32,576 nucleotides of DNA from an uncultured Clostridium sp. (GTDB lineage: Bacteria; Bacillota; Clostridia; Clostridiales; Clostridiaceae), in contig CALBDU010000020.1 in assembly GCA_937927335.1 (NCBI GenBank), positions 1-32,576 of the forward strand. The letters run 5' to 3'. The position numbers and the translations under genes were made by a program. This document shows, in pieces, positions 1 through 8,430 of the stretch. The notes below the pieces were generated by a model, which worked only from the letters and a program-made list of their open reading frames with translations, was not told the DNA's origin and ran no database searches. Positions within the stretch are counted from its first letter, which is position 1; each line of letters starts with the position of its first letter.

Positions 1-186
1 TCATCCACAACAAAAGGACTGGATATAAATAAGAGAAAGTGCATCATAGCTGAAGGAGAAACAGGACTTACCACAAAAGAAAAGGTATATGCAGGAGGAG
101 ACGCTGTTACAGGAGCCGCCACTGTAATACTAGCTATGGGTGCTGGCAAAAAGGCTGCTAAAGCCATTGATGAATATTTAAGCTAG
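1..186 (+). CDS. gltD: glutamate synthase (NADPH) small subunit, C-terminal fragment
   Basis: Partial gene: an open frame enters from the left edge and stops at TAG 184-186, leaving about 61 C-terminal residues. The visible part has the Tyr-Ala-Gly-Gly-Asp turn followed by Val-Thr-Gly-Ala-Ala-Thr-Val and a Met-Gly-Ala-Gly-Lys-Lys-Ala-Ala helix. This is the typical end of the FAD/NAD(P)-binding small subunit of glutamate synthase and related NADPH-dependent oxidoreductases, where the GD motif binds FAD. The protein would pass electrons from NADPH to the large subunit, or act in NfnB/SudB-like complexes, which share this ending. The specific substrate cannot be settled from this fragment. A hairpin terminator follows directly. 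Confidence 0.75.
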   Translation, partial: SSTTKGLDINKRKCIIAEGETGLTTKEKVYAGGDAVTGAATVILAMGAGKKAAKAIDEYLS

Positions 187-190
187 AATA

Positions 191-221
191 GAGAGCTGTT
201 GCAATTGCAACGGCTCTTTTT
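191..221 (+). terminator. Rho-independent terminator after the glutamate synthase-like gene
   Basis: An inverted repeat (GAGCTGTTGCAA / TTGCAACGGCTC, one mismatch-type pair) runs into TTTTT, five bases after the stop codon. Confidence 0.85.
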
Positions 222-311
222 ACATAGAATTTACATTACCGTAATGGATACTTAATGTTGGAGTATTACTATAAATATAGAAAAGAAAATTTTTTAAGCA
301 GGGAGGTAAAT

Positions 312-1160
312 ATGGAATATTTATTTGATTACCACGTGCATACCACTTATTCCACCGATGGTCACAGTACAATGCTGGAGGTTTGTAAAAGCGCAGTAAA
401 AAATGGACTTAGGGAAATTGCAATTACTGATCATTTTGAACCAACAAAGGGAAATGAAAGCTATCCTCAATTTAAGGCAAATGAATATAGACTGGAAATT
501 GAAGAACTTAGGGAAAGATTTAAGGGTAAACTTAAGATTAAGATGGGTGTTGAACTTGGACAGCCACATCTGTTTCTGGATACTACCCGGGAAATGGTTA
601 ATTCAATGGAATATGATTATATCATCGGGTCAGCGCATAAGCTGCCAGACGGAATGGATTTTAGTGAGTATAACTATAGCAGATCCAGTATGGAAGAGGC
701 CTGCGGAATATATTTAAAGCAGGTTGAAAGTCTTGCAAAGGTTTCAGATTTTGACTGTGTTGGGCATGTGGACCTGGTTAAAAGGTATAGTACAAATCAC
801 TATAAAACAAGAGTTACACTTATGACTTTGAAAGAACTGGCTGAGCAGGTATTCAGCAAATTAATACTAAATGGCAGGGGAATTGAAATTAATACCTCTG
901 GCTTAAGGCAGTCACCAATGGAAACCATGCCTGGTGTTGATGTTTTAAAACTTTACCATGAGCTAGGCGGAGAGATATTAACAATGGGTTCAGATTCACA
1001 TCATGCCCTTGATGTGGCAAAGGGGCTGGATATTGCAGTTGAGAATGCAAGGCAGGCAGGGTTCAGGTATCTAACTTTATTTAACAAAAGGAAACCGGAA
1101 TTTATAAAAATTAGTCAGGATAAGGATTTCTTCTATATCAGCAATAAAAAAACCGGATAA
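312..1160 (+). CDS. PHP-domain phosphoesterase, histidinol-phosphatase (HisJ) family
   Basis: 282-residue PHP (polymerase and histidinol phosphatase) domain protein, the usual length for HisJ/HisK histidinol-phosphatases, which hydrolyse histidinol phosphate using a multi-metal centre. Metal ligands are visible in order: His-Val-His near residue 7, Thr-Asp-His-Phe-Glu near 40, a Gly-Ser-Ala-His, Gly-His-Val-Asp, and the closing Gly-Ser-Asp-Ser-His-His. The frame is open from 255, but the start at 312 is chosen because GGAGG (302-306) lies 5-9 bases before it. It sits outside any histidine operon, 37 bases before a cyclic-di-GMP gene, so another phosphoester substrate is possible. Family assignment is firm; substrate is inferred. 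Confidence 0.8.
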   Translation: MEYLFDYHVHTTYSTDGHSTMLEVCKSAVKNGLREIAITDHFEPTKGNESYPQFKANEYRLEIEELRERFKGKLKIKMGVELGQPHLFLDTTREMVNSMEYDYIIGSAHKLPDGMDFSEYNYSRSSMEEACGIYLKQVESLAKVSDFDCVGHVDLVKRYSTNHYKTRVTLMTLKELAEQVFSKLILNGRGIEINTSGLRQSPMETMPGVDVLKLYHELGGEILTMGSDSHHALDVAKGLDIAVENARQAGFRYLTLFNKRKPEFIKISQDKDFFYISNKKTG

Positions 1161-1197
1161 CAATTAGATTTAACATCACAACAGGAGGACATAAAAT

Positions 1198-2976
1198 ATG
1201 CCTGAGGAACTTAAGAAAATAATTGCTGAAAATAGCTTAATGACTTATTTCCAACCTATTATTTCACTTAACACAGGAGATGTTTTAGGCTATGAGGCAT
1301 TAACAAGGAACTTCAATAATTCAAGATACTCTAATCCTGAAATTATGTTCGAAAATGCAAAAATCCATGGGCTGCTTTGGGATTTGGAGATATTATGCAG
1401 ATCAAATGCCATTAAGGCATTTAGTACATACGGTTCTGAAAAACTGTTATTTTTAAATGTTGATCCGGAGGTAATCAGAGATGAGCATTTCATAAAGGGT
1501 TTTACAAAAGACGTTTTAAATAAATACCATATAAACCCTCTGGCACTGATATTTGAAATAACAGAAAAAACATCAATAATGGATTATAAAAATTTTAAAG
1601 AAGTAATCAGCTACTATAAAAGTCAAGGCTATAAAATTGCAATTGATGATGTTGGTACCGGATATTCGGGACTTACAACCATAGCTAATACCAGGCCTTT
1701 TTTTATAAAACTTGATATGAGTCTGGTACAAAATGTAACAAGAGATAATTTTAAAAAGGCAATAATTAAATCCTTTGTACAATTTGCGGATTCAACAAAT
1801 ACAAAGGTTATAGCAGAAGGTATAGAGGATATAAATGACCTCTATACACTGATAGAAATTGGAGTGCACTACGGCCAGGGGTATTTAATAAGCAAACCTG
1901 TTCCATGCCTGGCAGAAGCCAGTGAAATCATAAAGAGGAGGATTGTTGATAAAAATACAGCTATGAAAAAATACAGTTTTTGTCCAAGCTCTAATATTTC
2001 AATCGGAGAAATATCCAGGCAGGATAATTGTATATCTGCTGCCACTACCTGCATAGAACTTGAAACAATTTTCAGAAACAATCCTAATCTGCAGGGAGTG
2101 ACTGTCACAGATAGTGATATGATTGTAGGTTTGGTTATGAAATCAAAGTTTCTGTCCATGGTGGGAACCCAGTATGGATGGTCGGTATTTATGAAAAGAA
2201 CTGTTACCCTTATTATGGATTCCAATCCGCTGGTGCTGGACTACCACACTTCACTGGACAAAGTTTCAAAGCTGGTAATATCCCGTGAAGAAGAAAAACT
2301 ATATGACTATATTATAGTGGAGAAAAATGGTACATATTTTGGAGTGGTTCCAGTTATAACCCTGTTGGAAAAAGTAATGGAATATGAAGTGAATGCAGCT
2401 AAGTACTCAAACCCATTAACCGGACTGCCGGGAAATGTTGTAATTGAAAATAATATAATGCAGCTAATCTCAGAAAAAAAAGTATTTTCATTGCTCTATT
2501 TTGATTTAAATGAATTTAAAGCCTTTAATGATAATTATGGTTTTGAATGTGGTGATAAGGTACTATGTTTTACTGCAAATATTATTCAAAGCAATGTGTG
2601 CCGCTTTAAGGAAAGCTTTGTGGGACATGTTGGAGGAGATGATTTTGTTGCAATAATACAGGATGAAGATGCACTTGAACTGTGTAACAGTATTATCAGA
2701 GATTTCGATACTAATATAGTTGATTTTTACAGTGAAGAAGACAGAAAAAGAGGCTGCATATACTCCTATAACAGAAATAACTGCGAGGAAAGCTTCCCTA
2801 TAATGAGTATATCCATTTCTGTTATTGTGAATCTAAACACGAATTCAAATATATACCAGTTATCAGAAGAGGCTGCAAAAGTTAAAAAAATATGCAAAAG
2901 CAAATCCAAGCTGGAAAACTGCAGCTGCTTTCTAATTCAGGAAAGCGGATATGACACACTGAGTAATTTAAATTGA
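1198..2976 (+). CDS. EAL-CBS-GGDEF cyclic-di-GMP turnover protein
   Basis: 592 residues without a membrane segment. Residues about 1-245 are an EAL phosphodiesterase domain that retains the catalytic set: Glu-Ala-Leu at 33-35, Leu-Asn-Val-Asp, Ile-Thr-Glu, Asp-Asp-Val-Gly-Thr-Gly, Lys-Leu-Asp, Ala-Glu-Gly-Ile-Glu and Gly-Gln-Gly-Tyr. Residues about 255-395 look like a CBS pair, a ligand-sensing module. Residues about 404-580 are a GGDEF domain whose signature reads Gly-Gly-Asp-Asp-Phe (479-483). The intact EAL site suggests net hydrolysis of cyclic-di-GMP, with the altered GGDEF acting as a weak cyclase or GTP sensor (inference). AGGAGG lies 7-9 bases before the start. It is followed after 27 bases by a chemoreceptor gene, consistent with a motility or lifestyle switch. 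Confidence 0.88.
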   Translation: MPEELKKIIAENSLMTYFQPIISLNTGDVLGYEALTRNFNNSRYSNPEIMFENAKIHGLLWDLEILCRSNAIKAFSTYGSEKLLFLNVDPEVIRDEHFIKGFTKDVLNKYHINPLALIFEITEKTSIMDYKNFKEVISYYKSQGYKIAIDDVGTGYSGLTTIANTRPFFIKLDMSLVQNVTRDNFKKAIIKSFVQFADSTNTKVIAEGIEDINDLYTLIEIGVHYGQGYLISKPVPCLAEASEIIKRRIVDKNTAMKKYSFCPSSNISIGEISRQDNCISAATTCIELETIFRNNPNLQGVTVTDSDMIVGLVMKSKFLSMVGTQYGWSVFMKRTVTLIMDSNPLVLDYHTSLDKVSKLVISREEEKLYDYIIVEKNGTYFGVVPVITLLEKVMEYEVNAAKYSNPLTGLPGNVVIENNIMQLISEKKVFSLLYFDLNEFKAFNDNYGFECGDKVLCFTANIIQSNVCRFKESFVGHVGGDDFVAIIQDEDALELCNSIIRDFDTNIVDFYSEEDRKRGCIYSYNRNNCEESFPIMSISISVIVNLNTNSNIYQLSEEAAKVKKICKSKSKLENCSCFLIQESGYDTLSNLN

Positions 2977-3003
2977 TCTCATTAAAGTGAGAGGGTGTAC
3001 AAG

Positions 3004-4857
3004 ATGAAGGATAAATTCAATGCTTTATTTATAAAAATCAAGGCAAAACTTCCAAAGTTAAATTTGAGGACAGATTTATTAAAGGTGAAAGATGTTAAAA
3101 TAATTCACGGAATTACTTTTATAGTTATTTCAAGTTTGTTGGTTGTACTTATGGTCTGCAGTCTGGGGTATTACGGCATGAGGAAGATGAATGCCAATAC
3201 CGGCAATATGCTTAACAGCAGCATTGCAAATATTGTATATTCCACTTCCATAAGAAGTGAGTTTTCTGACATCATGCTGAATGAAAACAAGGCATTTCAA
3301 ATTTACAGCAATGATTATGTTAATGCTATATATCTTCATGATTCAAAACTTCGGCAGTATTTAAAGAATTATGAAGGCGAAAAAATCAGTGACAGTGAGA
3401 AAAAATATATCAATTTATTTAAAAATCAATATGACGATTTTATGAAACTTCTTGAGAAGATAAATTCGTCACTGAGCAAGGGTGAAAAAGTCAGCTTTGA
3501 TGATAGGGATCAATTAAATCAGATGAGCCTTTCTATGGAGATCAATCTTAACAATTTAAGGGATTACAATATGGAACAGGCAAAATTATTGAGTTTAAGC
3601 AATAACGGCATGTATTTGAAAAGCCTTGTGCTTTTTGCAGTAACAGCAGTATCAGGACTGCTTGTCATTCTACTGATAAGCACCGTAATAATAAGATCTA
3701 TAAGAGAATCAATAAAAAAGCTAGAAGATAATTTGAACATAATAGCCGCTGGAGATTTAAGCATTAATATAAATACTGAAGGCGCAGGGGAGTTTGCATT
3801 TGTCAACAGAGGTATTTCAAATATGCTTACTGAGTTAACGGATATTTTGGAGAAGGTGAAAGTAAACTCAGGAAATCTCAATGAACAGTCCCATTTTCTG
3901 GCCTCCGCCTCCATGGAAATGAATACAGCCACCGAGTCATTGACTGATTCGGTAGTGACTATGACTGAGGGCACAGGCAACCAGGCTGAAGATCTGGATA
4001 AAATAGAAATTATAATGAAGCAGTTTGGTGATGAGCTTGACAAGGTGGCATTGGATATCGAAATGACGGATACAAATGCAAGAAATATTGGAATTAAGGC
4101 AAAGTCCAGCAATGAATATCTTGAGGCTCTGAATATTTCCATTAACGATTTATCTGGTTCATTTGGAAGGATAATAAAACAAATCAACGCCTTTGAGGAA
4201 CAAATCCGGGAAATTAACGGAATTACTGAGGTGATAAAAAACATATCCGATCAAACAAACCTGCTGGCATTGAATGCAGCCATTGAAGCTGCCAGAGCAG
4301 GTGACGCAGGCAGAGGCTTTGCTGTGGTTGCCGATGAAATCAGGAAGCTTGCAGAAAAATCAAAACAATCATCCATTGGGATAAATAATATTGTTGAAGG
4401 AGTATCAAGAGAAGCTTCAACTCTTGCTGATTTTACAGATTCCATGAAATCAGGCATGAATAAGCAGGTATCCAATATTGAAAATACCGTTACCGCATTT
4501 AACGGAATAATTCACGAGGTCAATAGTATTATTCCTCAAATAACAAGTATAGATGACTCAACAGAAAAAATCAGGCACCAAAAGGATAATATACTTGTAA
4601 TGGTAAATAATTCGTCATCAATTTCTAAAAGCATAATGTGTGACTTTGGCGAGGTGTCAGCAGCCTCCCAGGAGCTGAACAGCTTTGCTGCATCTGTGGC
4701 TAATACATCAGAAATTTTAAATTCAATGGCAGGTGCAATGATGCTGGATATAAACAGATTTAAGACATTATCAAAAACAGTAACGGTGGAAGCTGAGGAC
4801 TGCTTTAACAAACCAGATCATCGAGGCGTTGATGATGTTGAAGAACTAAGTGCATAA
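3004..4857 (+). CDS. methyl-accepting chemotaxis protein
   Basis: 617-residue chemoreceptor. A short cytoplasmic N-terminus is followed by TM1 (about 34-57), an extracytoplasmic segment of about 145 residues of the four-helix-bundle type, TM2 (about 204-229), a HAMP linker, and a long signalling coiled coil. The tip carries Asn-Leu-Leu-Ala-Leu-Asn-Ala-Ala-Ile-Glu-Ala-Ala-Arg-Ala-Gly at about 419-433, the CheA/CheW contact region. ATG 3004 is preferred to GTG 2995 because GAGAGGG (about 2989-2995) is correctly spaced only for 3004. The ligand is unknown. It lies between a cyclic-di-GMP gene and a PhoP-like regulator, so a phosphate or nutrient stimulus is an attractive inference but unproven. 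Confidence 0.92.
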   Translation: MKDKFNALFIKIKAKLPKLNLRTDLLKVKDVKIIHGITFIVISSLLVVLMVCSLGYYGMRKMNANTGNMLNSSIANIVYSTSIRSEFSDIMLNENKAFQIYSNDYVNAIYLHDSKLRQYLKNYEGEKISDSEKKYINLFKNQYDDFMKLLEKINSSLSKGEKVSFDDRDQLNQMSLSMEINLNNLRDYNMEQAKLLSLSNNGMYLKSLVLFAVTAVSGLLVILLISTVIIRSIRESIKKLEDNLNIIAAGDLSININTEGAGEFAFVNRGISNMLTELTDILEKVKVNSGNLNEQSHFLASASMEMNTATESLTDSVVTMTEGTGNQAEDLDKIEIIMKQFGDELDKVALDIEMTDTNARNIGIKAKSSNEYLEALNISINDLSGSFGRIIKQINAFEEQIREINGITEVIKNISDQTNLLALNAAIEAARAGDAGRGFAVVADEIRKLAEKSKQSSIGINNIVEGVSREASTLADFTDSMKSGMNKQVSNIENTVTAFNGIIHEVNSIIPQITSIDDSTEKIRHQKDNILVMVNNSSSISKSIMCDFGEVSAASQELNSFAASVANTSEILNSMAGAMMLDINRFKTLSKTVTVEAEDCFNKPDHRGVDDVEELSA

Positions 4858-4892
4858 ATATTAAAATAAGTATTTGTTAGGGAGATGTAATA

Positions 4893-5588
4893 ATGTCAGA
4901 GGAAAGAATCCTCGTAGTGGAGGATGATAATAATATAAGAGAGCTTATTTGCTTCAACCTTAATAACTCAGGGTACAGGGTATACGAAACTGATAATGGC
5001 ATTGCAGCCTTGAAAATAATTAAGAAAGAACATCCCAACCTTATTCTTCTGGATTTGATGCTGCCTGGGATGGATGGCTTGGAAATATGCAAAAGAGTAA
5101 GACGGGATGATGAAATTTCTGAAACTCCCATTATAATGCTTTCAGCAAAGGGTGAAGAATTTGACAGAGTTTTAGGATTTGAACTTGGTGCAGATGATTA
5201 TTTGGCTAAGCCCTTTTCAGTAAGGGAACTCATGGCCAGGATCAGGGCAATTTTAAGAAGGAGTACCATAAGGCAAACCTCCGACACTATGACCTTTGAT
5301 GATATAACTATTGATTTTGATAAGCACATTGTACTGAAAAACGGCAGTCGACTGGATTTTACCCTGAAAGAATTCGAATTTCTGGAGCTGCTGGTTAAAA
5401 ACAAAGGGAAGGTAATTACAAGGGAAGCCATTCTGGAAAAGATATGGGGTTATGAATATTTAACTGAAACAAGAACAGTGGATGTGCACGTGAGGCATAT
5501 AAGGCAGAAGATAGAGAAGGATGACAAGAATCCAAGGCACATTGAAACCCTCAGGGGAATAGGATATAGATTCAATTTGAATGGATAG
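4893..5588 (+). CDS. phoP: OmpR/PhoP-family response regulator, probable PhoP/PhoB
   Basis: 231-residue two-domain regulator. The receiver domain has the acidic pair Glu-Asp-Asp at 10-12, phosphoacceptor Asp54 (Leu-Leu-Asp-Leu-Met-Leu-Pro), a switch Ser and the Lys-Pro-Phe motif. The C-terminal half is an OmpR-type winged helix ending in Arg-Gly-Ile-Gly-Tyr-Arg-Phe. It is 35 bases after the chemoreceptor and about 107 bases before pstS, whose promoter carries a textbook array of PhoP half-sites; this supports calling it the phosphate regulator PhoP/PhoB. A PhoR-type histidine kinase is normally adjacent but is absent here, so the kinase must be elsewhere. PhoU, encoded at the end of the pst operon, usually relays the phosphate status. 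Confidence 0.85.
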   Translation: MSEERILVVEDDNNIRELICFNLNNSGYRVYETDNGIAALKIIKKEHPNLILLDLMLPGMDGLEICKRVRRDDEISETPIIMLSAKGEEFDRVLGFELGADDYLAKPFSVRELMARIRAILRRSTIRQTSDTMTFDDITIDFDKHIVLKNGSRLDFTLKEFEFLELLVKNKGKVITREAILEKIWGYEYLTETRTVDVHVRHIRQKIEKDDKNPRHIETLRGIGYRFNLNG

Positions 5589-5601
5589 TTTATTAATCAG
5601 A

Positions 5602-5655
5602 TTAATATGGAATTAACATTACTTTAATATGAGGTTAACGTTGGTATTTTATAAT
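5602..5655 (+). promoter_or_regulatory. PhoP-box array and promoter of pstS
   Basis: Four hexamers, TTAATA (5602), TTAACA (5613), TTAATA (5624) and TTAACG (5635), occur at exactly 11-bp intervals. They lie directly upstream of a perfect TATAAT at 5650-5655. No good -35 is visible. PhoP of Bacillus binds TTAACA-type repeats at 11-bp spacing placed about -20 to -60, which is the arrangement here. This predicts activation of the pst operon under phosphate starvation. Confidence 0.8.
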
Positions 5656-5695
5656 AATAAATGTAATCATTAAAAAACTTTTTAGGAGGAATATA

Positions 5696-6571
5696 ATGAA
5701 AAAGACAAGCTTAAAATTAACCATTGCTGCTTTAGCAATAACTGTTATGGCAGGTACCTTTGCTGGCTGCGGCAGCAAAACATCCACAGATACCAGCGCT
5801 TTATCCGGATCCATAACTCTGGCAGGCTCCACAGCACTGCAGCCCCTAGCTGAACAGGCAGGAAAGAAATTCACAGAGAAAAACACAAAAGCCACCATCA
5901 ATGTGCAGGGCGGAGGCAGCGGTACAGGTCTTAATCTGGTAGCACAAGGAACTGCAGATATAGGAAATTCAGATGTAGCTGCAGAAACAAAGCTTGATAA
6001 AGCTATAGCAGCACAGCTTGTTGACCATAAAGTATGTGCAATCGGATTTGCATTAGTAGTTAATAAGGACGTTAAAGTTACAAACCTTACAAAACAGCAG
6101 GTCCAGGATATATTCACAGGAAAAATCACCAACTGGAAACAGGTTGGCGGTGATGATATGAAGATTGAAGTAATACACAGAGCTAAATCATCAGGAACCA
6201 GAGCAACCTTTGTTGAGAAGGTTATGGGTGGAATAGATGAGAACGACAGCATAGGAACAATGCAGGATTCAAATGGTAATGTTGAAAAGGCAATAGCTGC
6301 TACAAAGGGTTCAATAAGCTACCTGGCACTTTCATACCTTTCAGATGAAGTTAAAAAGAATGTTACTCCAATACAAATTGAAGGCGTTGAAGCAACAAAA
6401 GCTAACATAACAGCAGGCAAATATGGCTTCTGGTCCTACGAGCACATGTATACAAAAGGAGAAGCATCAGGGCTGGCAAAGGCATTTATTGAGTATATGA
6501 CATCAGATGAGAATAAAGAATTGATAGAAAAATTAGGATATATACCGGCCAGCGACGTCCAGACAAAATAA
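5696..6571 (+). CDS. pstS: phosphate ABC transporter substrate-binding lipoprotein PstS
   Basis: 291-residue binding protein that captures phosphate outside the membrane and delivers it to PstCA. A lipoprotein signal ends at Thr-Phe-Ala-Gly-Cys with Cys25 as the lipid anchor. Phosphate-binding loops are recognisable: Ala-Gly-Ser-Thr-Ala-Leu near 42, Gly-Gly-Gly-Ser-Gly-Thr-Gly near 73, Asn-Ser-Asp-Val and Arg-Ala-Lys-Ser-Ser-Gly-Thr-Arg. AGGAGG precedes the ATG. It is the first gene of pstSCAB-phoU and sits directly behind a PhoP-box promoter. A strong hairpin separates it from pstC, probably allowing more PstS than permease to be made. Confidence 0.97.
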   Translation: MKKTSLKLTIAALAITVMAGTFAGCGSKTSTDTSALSGSITLAGSTALQPLAEQAGKKFTEKNTKATINVQGGGSGTGLNLVAQGTADIGNSDVAAETKLDKAIAAQLVDHKVCAIGFALVVNKDVKVTNLTKQQVQDIFTGKITNWKQVGGDDMKIEVIHRAKSSGTRATFVEKVMGGIDENDSIGTMQDSNGNVEKAIAATKGSISYLALSYLSDEVKKNVTPIQIEGVEATKANITAGKYGFWSYEHMYTKGEASGLAKAFIEYMTSDENKELIEKLGYIPASDVQTK

Positions 6572-6583
6572 TATACAGCAGAT

Positions 6584-6619
6584 AACCAGGACTGGGGGAT
6601 TTAGTCTCCAGTCTTGGTT
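6584..6619 (+). other. intercistronic hairpin between pstS and pstC
   Basis: The arms AACCAGGACTGG and CCAGTCTTGGTT pair almost perfectly, with G-U pairs allowed (about 15 bp including flanks), around a 4-6 base loop. There is no U-run after it, so it is not a classic terminator. Its likely role is to protect the pstS 3' end and set the expression ratio (inference). Confidence 0.65.
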
Positions 6620-6646
6620 CATGTAAAAAAATATGAGGTAAAATTT

Positions 6647-7534
6647 ATGAATAAAAAAACATTAATGAAATTAAAAAATGAATATATTGGTAAGACCTAT
6701 GCGGTAATATGCGGGCTTTTAATTGTTTTGCTTACCTTCAGCATAATGTTTTTTATTATATCAAAAGGTATTAACACATTTGTCCATGATGGTGTATCCG
6801 TAAAGGACTTTCTATTTTCATCCCTGTGGAAGCCTGATGGAAACCCCAGACAATTCGGAGCACTCATTTTCATAGCAGGTTCAACCTTTGTATCTATAGG
6901 GGCTGTACTTATAAGCGCTCCTGTTGGCGTAGCGCTGGCTGTGTTCATGCATTATATATCACCTAAGCTTGGGGATAAAATGCTTCAGCCTGCACTGGAA
7001 TTATTTGTTGGGATACCTTCCGTAGTATATGGCTGGATCGGCTTTAGTGTGTTAATACCTTTTCTGAAGAACAGCTTCGGAGGAATAGGTTTCAGCCTTC
7101 TGGCAGGGATACTGGTGCTATCTGTAATGATACTTCCCACCATAGCAAGCATATCTGCCGACGCGGTAAAAACCATACCTAAAAATTATCTTGAAGCTTC
7201 CTACGGCTTGGGTGCCACCAGGTGGCAGACCATAAGCAGGGTTATAATTCCTGCAGCCAAGGGCGGGATTTTAACTGGGGTAGTTTTAGGACTTGCCAGG
7301 GCATTTGGTGAGGCATTGGCGGTGCAGATGGTTATAGGAAACTCAATAAAGTTTGCAGAGGGGCTCCTTGGACCTACCTCAACATTGACCAGCATACTGA
7401 CAATGGATATGGGCAATACCGTAACAGGAACCCCGTGGAATGATGCTTTATGGTCATTGGCCATGCTGCTTTTGATAATATCATTTATATTTATTTTGAC
7501 TATTAGAGCCATTGGAAAAAGAGGTGATAATTAA
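6647..7534 (+). CDS. pstC: phosphate ABC transporter permease PstC
   Basis: 295-residue inner-membrane permease, one half of the phosphate channel. It has about six hydrophobic segments. The binding-protein-dependent permease (EAA-type) loop reads Ala-Ser-Tyr-Gly-Leu-Gly-Ala-Thr-Arg-Trp-Gln-Thr, and the Ala-Arg-Ala-Phe-Gly-Glu-Ala motif is typical of PstC. The frame is open from a TTG at 6614, but ATG 6647 is chosen because GAGG (6635-6638) is correctly spaced for it. Its stop codon overlaps the pstA start by one base, indicating translational coupling. Confidence 0.95.
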   Translation: MNKKTLMKLKNEYIGKTYAVICGLLIVLLTFSIMFFIISKGINTFVHDGVSVKDFLFSSLWKPDGNPRQFGALIFIAGSTFVSIGAVLISAPVGVALAVFMHYISPKLGDKMLQPALELFVGIPSVVYGWIGFSVLIPFLKNSFGGIGFSLLAGILVLSVMILPTIASISADAVKTIPKNYLEASYGLGATRWQTISRVIIPAAKGGILTGVVLGLARAFGEALAVQMVIGNSIKFAEGLLGPTSTLTSILTMDMGNTVTGTPWNDALWSLAMLLLIISFIFILTIRAIGKRGDN

Positions 7535-8421
7535 TGGATGCAAAACTTATTGATAAGCTTTGGACAACAATATTATACGTGATTTCAGGTTTTGTGGTTC
7601 TTCTTCTTGTGGCCTTAATTGGATATATACTTTTTAAAGGAAGAAATTTCTTAAGTCCTTCCTTTCTGTTTGGAAATCCAAAGGTTGGGGAGGCCGGGGG
7701 AGGAATAGCTCCCATGCTGTTTAACTCCTTCTATATGCTGATTATTTCGCTTCTCATTACCATACCCTTAGGAGTGGGTGCCGGGATTTACCTTGCTGAA
7801 TATGCGAAGAATGGTCCGGTAATGAACATAATCAGGCTTTCCATAGAGACACTGTCTTCGCTGCCATCCATCGTTGTGGGCCTGTTTGGGCTTCTGGTAT
7901 TTGTAAATATGACCCACTGGGGCTTTACAATTATCTCAGGTGCCCTGGCCATTGCAGTTTTAAACCTTCCGTCACTGACCAGGGTAAGTGAGGATGCCAT
8001 CAGGGCAGCTGCCGGCAGTGTAAAGGAAGCAAGCCTTGGACTGGGGGCAACAGCCTGGCAGACTATATGGAGGGTTATTCTTCCATCGGCCATGCCTCAG
8101 ATCCTCACTGGAGTAATACTGGCCTCCGGAAGGATATTTGGTGAGGCTGCAGCATTGCTTTATACAGCTGGAATGAGCGCTCCCATGTTGCATTTTGACA
8201 ATGTTAGTCTTGTTGACAGATCGTCGCCCTTCAGTCTTTTCAGACCGGCAGAAACTTTAGCGGTTTACATCTGGAAGCTCAATGCTGAAGGAATGGTGCC
8301 TGATGCCGCAGATATTGCTAACAAAGCTTCTGCAGTGCTTATAACAATGGTTTTAATATTCAATATATCTGCAAGAATTATAGGCAGAAAAATTTATGAA
8401 GCGTATTCAGGTAAGAAATAG
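7534..8421 (+). CDS. pstA: phosphate ABC transporter permease PstA
   Basis: 295-residue permease that pairs with PstC to form the transmembrane path. About six membrane segments are visible, together with the cytoplasmic coupling loop Ala-Ser-Leu-Gly-Leu-Gly-Ala-Thr-Ala-Trp-Gln-Thr and the PstA-type Gly-Arg-Ile-Phe-Gly-Glu-Ala-Ala-Ala. GAGGTGA lies within the end of pstC, and the ATG overlaps the pstC stop (TAATG). pstB starts nine bases after its stop, so pstC, pstA and pstB form one tight unit. Confidence 0.95.
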   Translation: MDAKLIDKLWTTILYVISGFVVLLLVALIGYILFKGRNFLSPSFLFGNPKVGEAGGGIAPMLFNSFYMLIISLLITIPLGVGAGIYLAEYAKNGPVMNIIRLSIETLSSLPSIVVGLFGLLVFVNMTHWGFTIISGALAIAVLNLPSLTRVSEDAIRAAAGSVKEASLGLGATAWQTIWRVILPSAMPQILTGVILASGRIFGEAAALLYTAGMSAPMLHFDNVSLVDRSSPFSLFRPAETLAVYIWKLNAEGMVPDAADIANKASAVLITMVLIFNISARIIGRKIYEAYSGKK

Positions 8422-8430
8422 GGGGATACT

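Noticed and set aside
3564..4244. 226-codon open frame on the minus strand inside the chemoreceptor gene
   Set aside because: It is antisense to a clear coding region, has a low-complexity Ser/Ile/Phe-rich product and resembles no family; it arises from the codon bias of the coiled coil.
5635..6252. 205-codon open frame on the minus strand over pstS and its promoter
   Set aside because: Antisense to a certain PstS gene, without a recognisable domain; a shadow frame.
6614..6646. Earlier TTG start for pstC
   Set aside because: It lies in the 3' arm of the intercistronic hairpin with no ribosome site; ATG 6647 has a well-placed GAGG.
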